DNA of 64,000 nucleotides from Thermoplasmata archaeon (GTDB lineage Archaea; Thermoplasmatota; Thermoplasmata; GCA-020350865). Below, in pieces: positions 44,003 to 50,799 of this stretch (position 1 is its first letter; every line of letters starts with the position of its first letter). Location of the stretch: NCBI GenBank assembly GCA_020348445.1, contig CP070751.1:2297406-2361405 (forward strand), read 5' to 3'. Below the pieces are notes generated by a model that was not told where the DNA came from, ran no database searches, and saw nothing but the letters and a program-made list of their open reading frames with translations. The position numbers were made by a program, and so were the translations under genes.

Positions 44003-44404
44003 ATGCTTCTTGTCGTTGACACTAATATTATTATTTCGGGTCTGATTAAGGGTTCTGTTACAAGAGAAATCCTTCTTAGTGCAGATATTTCATTTGTTGT
44101 TCCCGAATGGGTTCATACAGAGATTAAGAAACATAAAAAGTTGATTACAAAGAAAGCAGGAATAGATCAAGATGAATTGAATAATTTCATTGAAGAGTTA
44201 TTTCAAATTGTTCAAACGATTCCATTCGATAAATACAAATCCTATATTAAAAAAGGATTAAATGTAATGAATGATATCGACAAGGATGATGCACCGTTTG
44301 CAGCAATTGCATTGGCACTTGATGCAGATGGTATATGGACCAATGACAAGGATTTTGAAAAGCAGGATGTTATCAAGGTTTGGAAAACCCAAAGATCTAA
44401 TTGA
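44003..44404 (+). CDS. vapC: VapC-like PIN-domain toxin ribonuclease
   Basis: 133 residues. The PIN fold is clear: the first metal-binding Asp in LLVVDTNIIISGL (residue 6), Glu in VPEWVHTEIKK, the third acidic cluster in IDKDDAPFAAIALAL and the last in WTNDKDF. PIN toxins cleave RNA, usually tRNA or rRNA, using Mg2+. It is translationally coupled to vapB. The full set of acidic residues suggests that it is active. It is bracketed by repeat copies 4 and 5. Confidence 0.9.
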   Translation: MLLVVDTNIIISGLIKGSVTREILLSADISFVVPEWVHTEIKKHKKLITKKAGIDQDELNNFIEELFQIVQTIPFDKYKSYIKKGLNVMNDIDKDDAPFAAIALALDADGIWTNDKDFEKQDVIKVWKTQRSN

Positions 44405-44453
44405 GAAATTCACAAAATAGAGTTCCATTTTTTAGTTTCAGGGCTGGTTTTCA

Positions 44454-44540
44454 GGGCGTGCAAATTCGGGCGTGTCGGTGGAGGAATGGACAGCCAGGGG
44501 AAACGGTGGAGGTTGGTTACGAGAGTGGTTGGATTTTTAG
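44454..44540 (+). repeat. GCGCGC dispersed repeat, copy 5
   Basis: GGGCGTGCAAATTCGGGCGT, then GTCGGTGGAGGAATGGACAG, CCAGGGGAAACGGTGGAGGT and GGTTACGAGAGTGGTTGGAT. The following bases (TTGACCATCCTCATTTCAAA) recur at 61367 next to the second repeat array. Confidence 0.9.
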
Positions 44541-44673
44541 ATAATTGACCATCCTCATTTCAAACCCGGAAAAAGAGGGGTTCAGAATGGTGGATGGGGA
44601 GATAAATTTGGTAAGTTATAGATAAAACTATACCTTGAGAATATCGGTAAAAAGTTTATTAACTATGATATTC

Positions 44674-44689
44674 ATCTAGATATCTAGAT
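44674..44689. promoter_or_regulatory. Perfect 16-bp palindrome before a toxin-antitoxin operon
   Basis: ATCTAGATATCTAGAT is fully self-complementary and ends four bases before the ATG of the disrupted toxin gene; a TATA-like AGTTTATTAAC lies just upstream. This is a strong candidate for the operator bound by the zinc-ribbon/AbrB antitoxin. Confidence 0.6.
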
Positions 44690-44693
44690 TGAT

Positions 44694-44984
44694 ATGGTAA
44701 AAGATATTCCAGAAGAAATAGACTTTGGAGTAAAATGGAATGGTAAATATCTGTGACCATCAAAACACGCCATCTATGAGATGATAAACCTGGGTTATGA
44801 TTTATATGATGTGCTATCGATATTAGAAAATGGGTATGATTGTCGCAAAGGAAAACGAGCAAAAGGAACATTTGAAAAATGTATTAAAAAAGGGCGGAAG
44901 ATCATAAAAGTCGTTGTGGTAAGAGTTCATGCTTACGATATCAATGATGAGATTTGGTTGATAAAACATGTCGGAGGTGTATAA
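44694..44984 (+). pseudogene. DUF4258-like toxin gene interrupted by an in-frame TGA
   Basis: ATG 44694 opens MVKDIPEEIDFGVKWNGKYL, then TGA at 44754-44756, then the same frame continues PSKHAIYEMINLGYDLYDVLSILENGYDCRKGKRAKGTF ... IWLIKHVGGV to the stop at 44982-44984. The downstream part has the HAIYEM...DVLSIL...GTFEKC...IIKVVVV pattern of DUF4258-type RelE-fold toxins. The TGA could stand for a Trp codon (TGG) mutated once. Translation could restart at an internal ATG (44781, 67 residues). The antitoxin gene behind it is intact. A sequencing error or genuine recoding would be the alternatives. Confidence 0.6.
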
Positions 44985-44985
44985 A

Positions 44986-45306
44986 ATGCCCAAGAAGAAA
45001 GGCATGGAATGTGTCTGTGGTGAAATAGCAAAGGAGTCACACACAAATATCGAAGGATATAAGGTGAGATCCTGGAAATGTAAGAAATGCGGGGAAGAAT
45101 ACATCGATAGCAGTGATGCTGAGTTCGTTCTACTGGCAAGCAAGACCCGAAAAAACCCCATAAAGGCTAGAGTGGGTGTATTAGGAGAAAGTTATATAAT
45201 CCGTATACCCAAGGAAATAGCCGAAATAATGCATATCGCCAAGGGCAAAGTGGCAAAGATCACCTTAGCGGGTCCCAATGATATTCTGATAACTGTCGAA
45301 AGTTAA
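44986..45306 (+). CDS. Zinc-ribbon/AbrB fusion antitoxin
   Basis: 106 residues from ATG 44986, chosen because CGGAGGTG lies at the right distance; an in-frame ATG at 44968 overlaps that site and is less likely. The N-terminal half has a YgiT/MqsA-like zinc ribbon (CVCGEIAKES ... WKCKKCGEEYI). The C-terminal half has an AbrB/MazE-like swapped-hairpin DNA-binding domain (RVGVLGESYIIRIPKEIAEIMHIAKGKVAKITLAGPNDILITVES). It begins one base after the stop of the interrupted toxin, so it is the antitoxin of that pair. It is clearly related to the antitoxin at 45512-45856, although the two partner toxins differ. Confidence 0.85.
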   Translation: MPKKKGMECVCGEIAKESHTNIEGYKVRSWKCKKCGEEYIDSSDAEFVLLASKTRKNPIKARVGVLGESYIIRIPKEIAEIMHIAKGKVAKITLAGPNDILITVES

Positions 45307-45359
45307 ATGGATTTCTTGGTGAAGAGCCTTATAACCAAATTCCCATCTCTTAGTCCACT

Positions 45360-45440
45360 GGGCGCGCAAAAAAGGGGCGTGTCTGTGGATTGTGAGATTA
45401 GGGGAAACTGGGGAGGTTGGTTACGGGTGAGGTTGACTTG
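45360..45440 (+). repeat. GCGCGC dispersed repeat, copy 6
   Basis: GGGCGCGCAAAAAAGGGGCG, then TGTCTGTGGATTGTGAGATT, AGGGGAAACTGGGGAGGTTG and GTTACGGGTGAGG. It lies in the gap between two convergent toxin-antitoxin operons. Confidence 0.9.
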
Positions 45441-45511
45441 TGGGTGAGCATATTAAGTGGTAAAAAAGGAATAAGAAGTTAGATTTTTAATTCATTTAAT
45501 GATTTTTTCTC

Positions 45512-45856
45512 TCAGGCACTAGCCTTCTCCACAATTACTCGTTGTCCATCCACCCAAATCTCTACTTCGTCTTTATTTGATAAATTCAATGCATTCGCAA
45601 TATCCTTAGGAATCCTGAGGATCAAACTTTTTCCATCAGAACTTAAAGTCCTGTGCAATGACAGGGATTTCGAAGAGCCGTGTAACCTTTCCAATATGTT
45701 ATAGAAATGTTCAGCCTGCTCTGTACTCATTGTAATATGTCCACAATTTGAGCATTTTAAAGCTGGAACATCGTGAACGGTGATCTTCTCTTCATCAATA
45801 TTGTAATCGATCTTAGTTTTCTTCATATTCTTTCCACATTTTGGGCATTTTGTCAT
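45512..45856 (-). CDS. Zinc-ribbon/AbrB fusion antitoxin, second copy
   Basis: 114 residues. Two CxxC pairs (CPKCGKNM ... LKCSNCGHITMS) form a YgiT-type zinc ribbon; a helical linker (EQAEHFYNILERLHG) follows, then an AbrB-like domain (SSDGKSLILRIPKDIANALNLSNKDEVEIWVDGQRVIVEKASA). It starts four bases after the stop of the toxin gene at 45861, giving a toxin-first operon. AGGTGAATCA stands before the ATG. AbrB-type domains repress their own promoter, and the zinc ribbon usually contacts the toxin. Confidence 0.87.
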   Translation of the reverse strand: MTKCPKCGKNMKKTKIDYNIDEEKITVHDVPALKCSNCGHITMSTEQAEHFYNILERLHGSSKSLSLHRTLSSDGKSLILRIPKDIANALNLSNKDEVEIWVDGQRVIVEKASA

Positions 45857-45860
45857 TGAT

Positions 45861-46136
45861 TCACCTCATTTTTCTTCTATATTTTCTTTTCTCGGAAGTG
45901 TTGCTGAATCTTGCAGAGGCGACCTCCCCGATTCCAGCTCTGCGATCAAAGAATACTGTGATGTATCCTCTCAGGGATTTGCCTATAGCCATATATCTAT
46001 CTTTTTTTACCTTTTCAAAGTATGTTTTGTTATGTTTCTGTTTTAGTACGCTTTCAACCTCCGAGGGACGTATTCCATGTTTGAAAAGTATTTTTTCAAC
46101 CACATCAGGAGTGACAAGTACGGTGTTTATCTTCAT
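45861..46136 (-). CDS. BrnT-like RelE-fold toxin
   Basis: 91 residues from ATG 46136, favoured because GAGG lies six bases upstream (the frame also offers TTG 46151). The protein reads VVEKILFKHGIRPSEVESVLKQKH ... YMAIGKSLRGYITVFFDRRAGIGEVASARFSNTSEKRKYRRKMR. This is the BrnT/DUF4258-type pattern: N-terminal helix with H, a Y-x-A-x-G strand, and an AR-(F/D) end with EKRKYR. BrnT toxins are ribonucleases that stop translation. It precedes the zinc-ribbon/AbrB antitoxin rather than the usual BrnA partner. Upstream lies a pair of CGTACG-centred operators. Confidence 0.8.
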   Translation of the reverse strand: MKINTVLVTPDVVEKILFKHGIRPSEVESVLKQKHNKTYFEKVKKDRYMAIGKSLRGYITVFFDRRAGIGEVASARFSNTSEKRKYRRKMR

Positions 46137-46160
46137 TTTTTGCCTCTGCAAATAGTAGTA

Positions 46161-46215
46161 TATTCGTACGATTATTTGAACTTTACGGTAAAAACCTCAG
46201 AAAAGCGTACGAATA
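46161..46215. promoter_or_regulatory. Paired CGTACG operators before the BrnT-like operon
   Basis: TATTCGTACG (46161-46170) and its exact complement CGTACGAATA (46206-46215) form a 10-bp inverted repeat with a 35-base gap; each arm is centred on the palindrome CGTACG, about four helical turns apart. They lie 25-80 bases before the toxin start and probably bind the AbrB-type antitoxin. Confidence 0.55.
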
Positions 46216-46296
46216 ATTACTAAGGATATCTATATCAAATCTGTAAAATCAATAGCTTACACCCCGTCTAATTTATGATATATAATTTAGATCGTT

Positions 46297-46390
46297 GGGG
46301 TACGCAAAAAAGGGGCGTGTCGGTGGATTAGGAGGCCAGGGGAAACTGGGGAGGTTGGTTACGAGGGGGGTTGGATTTTTGGATGGTTGA
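46297..46390 (+). repeat. GCGCGC dispersed repeat, copy 7
   Basis: GGGGTACGCAAAAAAGGGGC, then GTGTCGGTGGATTAGGAGGC, CAGGGGAAACTGGGGAGGTT and GGTTACGAGGGGGGTTGGAT. It runs almost directly into the AACGCTC array at 46400. Confidence 0.88.
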
Positions 46391-46399
46391 TTTGGCAAT

Positions 46400-46620
46400 A
46401 ACGCTCGTATTTGGTATACCATTTGTGCGCGTTAACGCTCCCGATTGGTATACAATGTAACGCTCACAGTTGGTAAAGGATTTTGGGGTCAACGCTCATA
46501 TTTGGTATACCATCTGCGGGAGTTAGCGCTCATATTTCGTATAGAGCCAGTGGGTTGAGCTGATGATATTTTTTAAGGCTTTATACGATGCGTGAGCGGT
46601 GGGGGCGGTTTTTGCGGGGC
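46400..46620 (+). repeat. Five-unit AACGCTC array A
   Basis: Units begin at 46400, 46434, 46459, 46491 and 46525 (steps 34, 25, 32, 34) with the core AACGCTCATATTTGGTATAC and variants; the first four units carry TTGGTA and the fifth TTCGTA. A tail follows (TGATGATATTTTTTAAGG, TTTATACGATGCGTGAGCGG) that recurs at 56873. The array at 61175 has the same steps. The unit length is too short and the inter-core parts are too conserved for a CRISPR. Confidence 0.8.
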
Positions 46621-46708
46621 AGAAGGGGTGGGACCTTTGTGAATGTGAAAGGGATTTAACGAATAATTTATTATACATTCAATCGATATGAAAATGGAGG
46701 TGACCGGA

Positions 46709-46864
46709 TTGTTATTGCATTCTACTCAAGTCGAGGAGAAATTAAATAGGTTGCATGTTTGGATGGAAGAAGAGATAAGATCTGTTCATAATCGGATTGA
46801 GACCTTAGAAAATCGGGTCAGAACATTGGAGGGAGAAGTAAGAACCTTAAAGATGAAAAAGTAA
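46709..46864 (+). CDS. Small coiled-coil protein
   Basis: About 51 residues from TTG 46709 (GGAGGTG lies five bases before it), or 58 from ATG 46688. The sequence STQVEEKLNRLHVWMEEEIRSVHNRIETLENRVRTLEGEVRTLKMKK is a continuous coiled coil with heptads I-x3-I-x2-L-x3-V-x2-L-x3-V. There is no other domain. Such short coils may act as oligomerisation partners or adaptors. It stands alone between array A and the small winged-helix gene. Its size makes the call uncertain, but the good ribosome site and heptad regularity support it. Confidence 0.55.
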   Translation: MLLHSTQVEEKLNRLHVWMEEEIRSVHNRIETLENRVRTLEGEVRTLKMKK

Positions 46865-47146
46865 TTGTTACCGGGATTAGAGGGGCAGAGCCATTTGTGA
46901 AATAAGATGTGAAGAAACACTAAATTCATAAATTTTACGGGATTAAAAGGATGGAATCTTTTGTAAGGTGGGAAATGAAAAACTCTAAGTTCTGATAGGA
47001 GAATATGGAGGTATGTTCTTTAAGTTAATTCCTAATAGATAAAATTTATTTTTATATAGAGACTTGAATGTCGGCCTATCTAAGTCCCAAAAACCTTAAA
47101 ATGGTTTAAATATGTACTTCTTAATGGAGGTTAACGGAGGTCTGAC

Positions 47147-47413
47147 ATGCCAATTGAAATAGATGAATTTAATAAAGGAAAACATGACCAGGAGGTACAA
47201 AAAGAAATACTGGACTTTCTAAGGGCGAATAGAACAAACGCCTTTACAGTAGAAGAAATTTTGGAAGGAATTGGACACCTAAAGAGTACTGATGATCTAC
47301 CTTTGATGCTTATGCAGTCTATAAGCTACTCCATAATTTTAGGACAATTAGTTAAAGATAGAAGAATAAAATCTAAAATAATCGATTATAAGAATTATTA
47401 TATGATTCAATAA
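47147..47413 (+). CDS. Small winged-helix-like protein
   Basis: 88 residues. AACGGAGGTCTGAC precedes the ATG at 47147, a strong ribosome site. The segment HDQEVQKEILDFLRANRTNAFTVEEILEGIGHLKSTDDLPLMLMQSISYSIILGQLVKDRRIKSKIIDYKNYYMIQ has the helix-helix-recognition helix-wing order of winged-helix regulators, with a long alpha-3 region and a terminal wing (IKSKIIDYKNYYMI). The DNA target is unknown. TTTATTTTTATATAG at about 47048 may be the TATA box. Confidence 0.68.
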   Translation: MPIEIDEFNKGKHDQEVQKEILDFLRANRTNAFTVEEILEGIGHLKSTDDLPLMLMQSISYSIILGQLVKDRRIKSKIIDYKNYYMIQ

Positions 47414-47497
47414 ACATTGCCGAGATAATACAAATCAAATTTTCGAACATCGTGAAACGTATGTTTTTTTACATATCAATTTCTGGTTAGGACCAAC

Positions 47498-48364
47498 TCA
47501 TAACTTGCCCTTTTTCTTCTTTCCCATGTCCCTTACAACTGGATTTTTCTTGTTAACGTTGAACACGGTAAAGTCTGCTCCATGGCGGTCAGATTCGGTC
47601 TTGAGCCTTATCAGGTCTCTATCCACCAGCTGGCTGAATATGTCCTTTCTCTCAAGGTGACTCTTCTCTGGTAGGGCCTTGGCTAGCTTGTCAACCAGAA
47701 AGCCACTGAGTCTCACGCTGCCGAATTTTGGTCCATACTCCTTTTCAGCCTTAATAGCCGCTCTCAAAGCCTTCTTGGAGTTCTCATCAAGCTCGGGTCC
47801 AGTAGTTTTGTTCCTGGGCTTCTTTGGCCTTGCCTTCTTTTTTTTCTCCTCGTCACTTACGATCTCGTTGGTGTCTGGGTTAATGAACCAGTAGTTGTTC
47901 TTACCTACCAGCATCTTGATGTCGCCCGACAGGCATCGCTTGAAGGAGCAGAACACGATCCTCTTGCCCTTCTCATGCACCCGTTGTGCCACGGGCAGGT
48001 AGTCCCTATCCCCTGCTAGAACGATGAGTACATCGATATCGGGCCTGGTGAGCATGATCTCCTGGAGGCGTAGAGAGAGCTCGATATCCGCGCTGTTTTT
48101 ACCCACAGTAGATTTTATATGCGCCACCCTAACTCCCATAGTATACAGCTCATTGGGCACGTCCGGATACATGGACCAGTCCGCAATGGCCTCCCTGATT
48201 ATAGGCGTCAGCCCGAGCTCGTTCTCCACATGTAATAGTGCTTTGCCTATGATAAGGATGGTCTTTCCCTGAGCTTTGGATCTTAGGTAACCATAATCGT
48301 TGACCAGTGAGACGTAGATGTTATCGAAATCTATAAGCAATGCTGCTAATCCGTGTTCCATCAT
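47498..48364 (-). CDS. NYN/LabA-like PIN-superfamily nuclease with C-terminal winged-helix-like domain
   Basis: About 288 residues from ATG 48364 (TTG 48379 is also open; neither has a strong ribosome site). The NYN fold is visible: AALLIDFDNIYVSL with the first Asp pair, SADIELSLRLQEIM with the central acidic residues and VLAGDRDYLPVAQRVHEKGKRIVFCSF with the GDxDY motif. A lysine/proline-rich linker (EEKKKKARPKKPRNK) joins it to a C-terminal ~80-residue domain (GSVRLSGFLVDKLAKALPEKSHLERKDIFSQLVDRDLIRL) that resembles an OST-HTH/LOTUS module. NYN proteins are RNases, and LOTUS-type domains bind RNA, so an RNA-processing or defence role is reasonable. Confidence 0.85.
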   Translation of the reverse strand: MMEHGLAALLIDFDNIYVSLVNDYGYLRSKAQGKTILIIGKALLHVENELGLTPIIREAIADWSMYPDVPNELYTMGVRVAHIKSTVGKNSADIELSLRLQEIMLTRPDIDVLIVLAGDRDYLPVAQRVHEKGKRIVFCSFKRCLSGDIKMLVGKNNYWFINPDTNEIVSDEEKKKKARPKKPRNKTTGPELDENSKKALRAAIKAEKEYGPKFGSVRLSGFLVDKLAKALPEKSHLERKDIFSQLVDRDLIRLKTESDRHGADFTVFNVNKKNPVVRDMGKKKKGKL

Positions 48365-48504
48365 TCTATCACTCTTCAAACTGGAGAATAAGTGATGGGT
48401 TACTTAAGGTTTAAGTCCGGGGTATTGCAGGGAAAAGATGGTTTAATATATTGAAGTAATAAAAAAAAATAGAGAAAAAAAACGAGGTTTAAAACCAACT
48501 CAGA

Positions 48505-48696
48505 TTATTGTTTCATTACGTTGGTTGCTTGTGGGCCCTTTGGGCTTTGCTCGATATCGAATTTTACTAAATCACCCTCGTTCAGGATTGTTCCTTCAGA
48601 AAGGGAATTTCGATGGACGAACACATCCCTGCCTTCTTCGATTTCTATAAAACCAAAAGACTTACGTTCGTTATACCATTTTACAGTTCCTTCCAT
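48505..48696 (-). CDS. csp: Cold-shock domain protein (CspA family), copy 2
   Basis: 63 residues, nearly identical to the protein at 14722-14913: GTVKWYNERKSFGFIEI (RNP1 with the more typical SFGFI), DVFVHRNSL (RNP2) and [16 protein letters not shown] is seven bases before the ATG as in copy 1. It binds single-stranded nucleic acid. The duplication includes about 190 bases of upstream DNA, so the pair was duplicated with its control region. It is the last gene of the block between repeat copies 7 and 8. Confidence 0.95.
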   Translation of the reverse strand: MEGTVKWYNERKSFGFIEIEEGRDVFVHRNSLSEGTILNEGDLVKFDIEQSPKGPQATNVMKQ

Positions 48697-48890
48697 TTGA
48701 TTTCACCTCCTCAGATATCATGTTTCTGATTCTTAAATAAAGAGTAGTAAATTAAAAAGTCATGCAACAAAATTTGGAGGTCTCCAAAAAGTGTTAATCT
48801 TTCTAATCTTTATCTTTATTACACTACTGCTATACGATACTACTATAACTACTTTGCTGTGTTACTTTACCTTCTCAAGTGGTATTGTGG
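48697..48890 (-). promoter_or_regulatory. Conserved leader/promoter of cold-shock gene copy 2
   Basis: It matches 14914-15110: GGAGGTGAAATC before the start, the inverted repeat in weaker form (CAGATATCATGTTTCTG, 48712-48728), TTTATTTAAGAATC, AAAAAGTGTTAATC and TTTATTACACTACT. Conservation extends far beyond a basal promoter. Confidence 0.6.
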
Positions 48891-48938
48891 AATATTCCAA
48901 GGTTTCGCGTCCAAACTTCTGCATATCGATCGATTATA

Positions 48939-49010
48939 GGGGCGCGCAAAAAGGGGCGTGTCGGTGGAGGAATGGGCAGTCAGGGGAAACGGTGGAGGTG
49001 GAAGTTGGGA
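48939..49010 (+). repeat. GCGCGC dispersed repeat, copy 8
   Basis: GGGGCGCGCAAAAAGGGGCG, then TGTCGGTGGAGGAATGGGCA, GTCAGGGGAAACGGTGGAGG. It joins the AAAAAGGGG left half to the GGAGGAATGG middle. Confidence 0.9.
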
Positions 49011-49081
49011 CGAAGGGATAGAGAAAAATATACGGTCTTTCCATCAAAAGGTTTTTATTTAAGTATTTAAGTGATGGTTAC

Positions 49082-49654
49082 ATGGAAAAAACCAGTAAGA
49101 ATTGTGAAATATTTAAAAACTTCTATTATCATCTCTTTGAAAGAATTAATTTTGAATTTACAGAAGAAACTGGAGAGAAAATCAAACCTTACAAGGATTA
49201 TGAACCTAATTTGTTACTAATCTTCTGTGATCAATATCAAGATGAAGAAGTTATTCTTGATCAATTGACAAAATTATTAAGCGGATTGATAATTTTACAA
49301 GCACTGCCTAATGCAAATCATAGGACTGCTTTTCGTTTTGTAGATCTTTATTTTGGATTTGTCTGTGAAGGAAAAATGAAAACTTATAAAGAAGCAAAGA
49401 ATCTTTATGATGAATTTTATGATAAATCCAAGCCCAATATAGATTTTGAAATAAATCATGGTGCCTTATTTGATAAAAAATACATGGATGCACATCATAA
49501 AATGGGGATTAATAATCACCAAAAATATTCCAAAGAATTATTAGAAAAAATCATTGAGACTCAATCTGGCATGATAGAAGCAGTCCCTTTCCATCGTTTC
49601 ATTACATCTTTATACCAGGAAGGTTCTTCCTCGAACCAAACAGGCTCTCCTTGA
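49082..49654 (+). CDS. Fic/Doc-like protein with altered active-site motif
   Basis: 190 residues from ATG 49082. The segment LIILQALPNANHRTAFRFVDLYF aligns with the Fic/Doc active-site loop HPFxx(G/A)NxRTA: the ANHR part is kept, but the catalytic His is Gln (QALPNANHR). The rest is helical, as in the Fic fold, with FEINHGALFDKKYM resembling the region after the loop. Intact Fic/Doc enzymes transfer AMP or phosphate to target proteins; this one would be inactive or use another mechanism. No antitoxin gene (Phd-like) is adjacent. It is bounded by repeat copies 8 and 9. A leaderless start is possible, as TTTATTTAAGTATTTAAG stands upstream. Confidence 0.6.
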   Translation: MEKTSKNCEIFKNFYYHLFERINFEFTEETGEKIKPYKDYEPNLLLIFCDQYQDEEVILDQLTKLLSGLIILQALPNANHRTAFRFVDLYFGFVCEGKMKTYKEAKNLYDEFYDKSKPNIDFEINHGALFDKKYMDAHHKMGINNHQKYSKELLEKIIETQSGMIEAVPFHRFITSLYQEGSSSNQTGSP

Positions 49655-49725
49655 GTCATCACATATTGTTATTTAGGAGGTGCTATTTAAATATTACTTG
49701 ATATTTTAAGAAATTGGTATTTATA

Positions 49726-49812
49726 GAGCGCGCAAAAAGGGGCGTGTCGGTGGATTGGGAGGCCAGGGGAAACGGTGGAGGTTAGTTATGAGAAAGGTTG
49801 GATTTTTGGATT
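49726..49812 (+). repeat. GCGCGC dispersed repeat, copy 9
   Basis: GAGCGCGCAAAAAGGGGCGT, then GTCGGTGGATTGGGAGGCCA, GGGGAAACGGTGGAGGTTAG and TTATGAGAAAGGTTGGAT. It lies in a convergent gap between the Fic-like gene and hicA. Confidence 0.9.
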
Positions 49813-49895
49813 TGGAGGGTATATCTGCTTGATTTCAAATGGAAAGGAAGAACTTCTGAGATAAAAAGTGGAATATATTTTTGTATAATAGATCA

Positions 49896-50129
49896 TCATT
49901 TTAAATATTCAATAAACTCTTTTACAGACAAACCGGCATCCTTGATTATCTTACGCAACAATCCTGGCTTTATAGATTTATGCAGCGGAACAGTCACCGG
50001 TTTGTGAGAGGGATTATCAGGATCTTTAAGGCGTAAATGGCTGCCTTTTTGTCTAACTACTTTATACCCTAATTTTGTAAGAACCTTTACAACAGCTTCA
50101 CCAGATATTCTTGGTAACCTGTGGCTCAT
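49896..50129 (-). CDS. hicA: HicA-like toxin
   Basis: 77 residues. The HicA fold is clear: LPRISGEAVVKVLTKLGYKVVRQKGSHLRLKDP with the catalytic His in GSHLRL, then VTVPLHKSIKPGLLRKIIKDAGLSVKEFIEYL. HicA is a double-stranded-RNA-binding-fold ribonuclease that cleaves mRNA independently of the ribosome. Its ATG overlaps the stop of hicB by four bases, so translation is coupled. Confidence 0.95.
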   Translation of the reverse strand: MSHRLPRISGEAVVKVLTKLGYKVVRQKGSHLRLKDPDNPSHKPVTVPLHKSIKPGLLRKIIKDAGLSVKEFIEYLK

Positions 50130-50353
50130 ACGGCCACCGTAACCGTAGCTACCAGGGATTTTGACGGATCAGGGATTTTCTCTCCTTCGGCCTCCGCTTC
50201 TTCTATACAAAGGAGTATAGCCTCCTTTATATTTTCTAAGGCCTCTTCGATTGTTTCTCCCTGGCTATAGCAACCTTGAAACGAAGGGCATACCACAACA
50301 TAACCCCCGTCCTCGTCAGGTTCCAAAATAACCTTGTAGCCGTAAGTCTTCAT
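50126..50353 (-). CDS. hicB: HicB-like antitoxin
   Basis: 75 residues. YKVILEPDEDGGYVVVCPSFQGCYSQGETIEEALENIKEAILLCIEEAEAEGEKIPDP is the partial RNase H-like domain typical of HicB, which masks the HicA active site. No separate DNA-binding domain is visible after it, so it is the short form. It is first in the operon, four bases overlapping hicA. GGTGGATAAATG gives a short ribosome site. The pair lies between repeat copies 9 and 10. Confidence 0.95.
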   Translation of the reverse strand: MKTYGYKVILEPDEDGGYVVVCPSFQGCYSQGETIEEALENIKEAILLCIEEAEAEGEKIPDPSKSLVATVTVAV

Positions 50354-50478
50354 TTATCCACCATTTAAGCTTATTTTCTTCTTTCTTTATAAAACTACCG
50401 TTGTTATTGGACCAAGATCATAATTTATCATTTAAAAGTTGAAGGGTGAGAAGCGTGACCGCCACGTCCCCTTCGTGT

Positions 50479-50493
50479 GTTGGTTATACCAAC
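50479..50493. promoter_or_regulatory. Palindrome GTTGGT-TAT-ACCAAC upstream of hicBA
   Basis: A perfect 6-bp inverted repeat with a 3-base centre, about 125 bases before hicB and followed by AACGCATTGGTAATATAC, which resembles a unit of the AACGCTC arrays. It may be an operator or a stray array unit. Confidence 0.4.
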
Positions 50494-50612
50494 GCATTGG
50501 TAATATACATTAACTAAAATATATAACTTCGGATAAATTTTATGTTTTCGATACATTAGAAATGAGGGCTAAAATACGTGCTAGAATTCAAATTCCGGTA
50601 AATTGCTTGATC

Positions 50613-50700
50613 GGGGCGCGCAAAAAGGGGCGTGTCGGTGGATTGAGAGATTAGGGAAAACGGTGGAGGGGGGGTTGCGGGAGTGGTTGGACTTTTGGGT
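50613..50700 (+). repeat. GCGCGC dispersed repeat, copy 10
   Basis: GGGGCGCGCAAAAAGGGGCG, then TGTCGGTGGATTGAGAGATT, AGGGAAAACGGTGGAGGGGG and GGTTGCGGGAGTGGTTGGAC. It lies upstream of the first island NosD gene. Confidence 0.9.
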
Positions 50701-50799
50701 ACGAGAAAGGGGGGGGTGAGGTGGTATTCTTTGTAAAGTAAAGATATATTGTTAAAAAAATCGAAAATCTTAAATCTGGCTACTGGAATTGCTACCTAT

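Noticed and set aside
46400..46560. CRISPR-like array
   Set aside because: Cores are about 20 bp, steps are 25-34 bp, and the parts between cores are conserved between two arrays; no cas gene is present.
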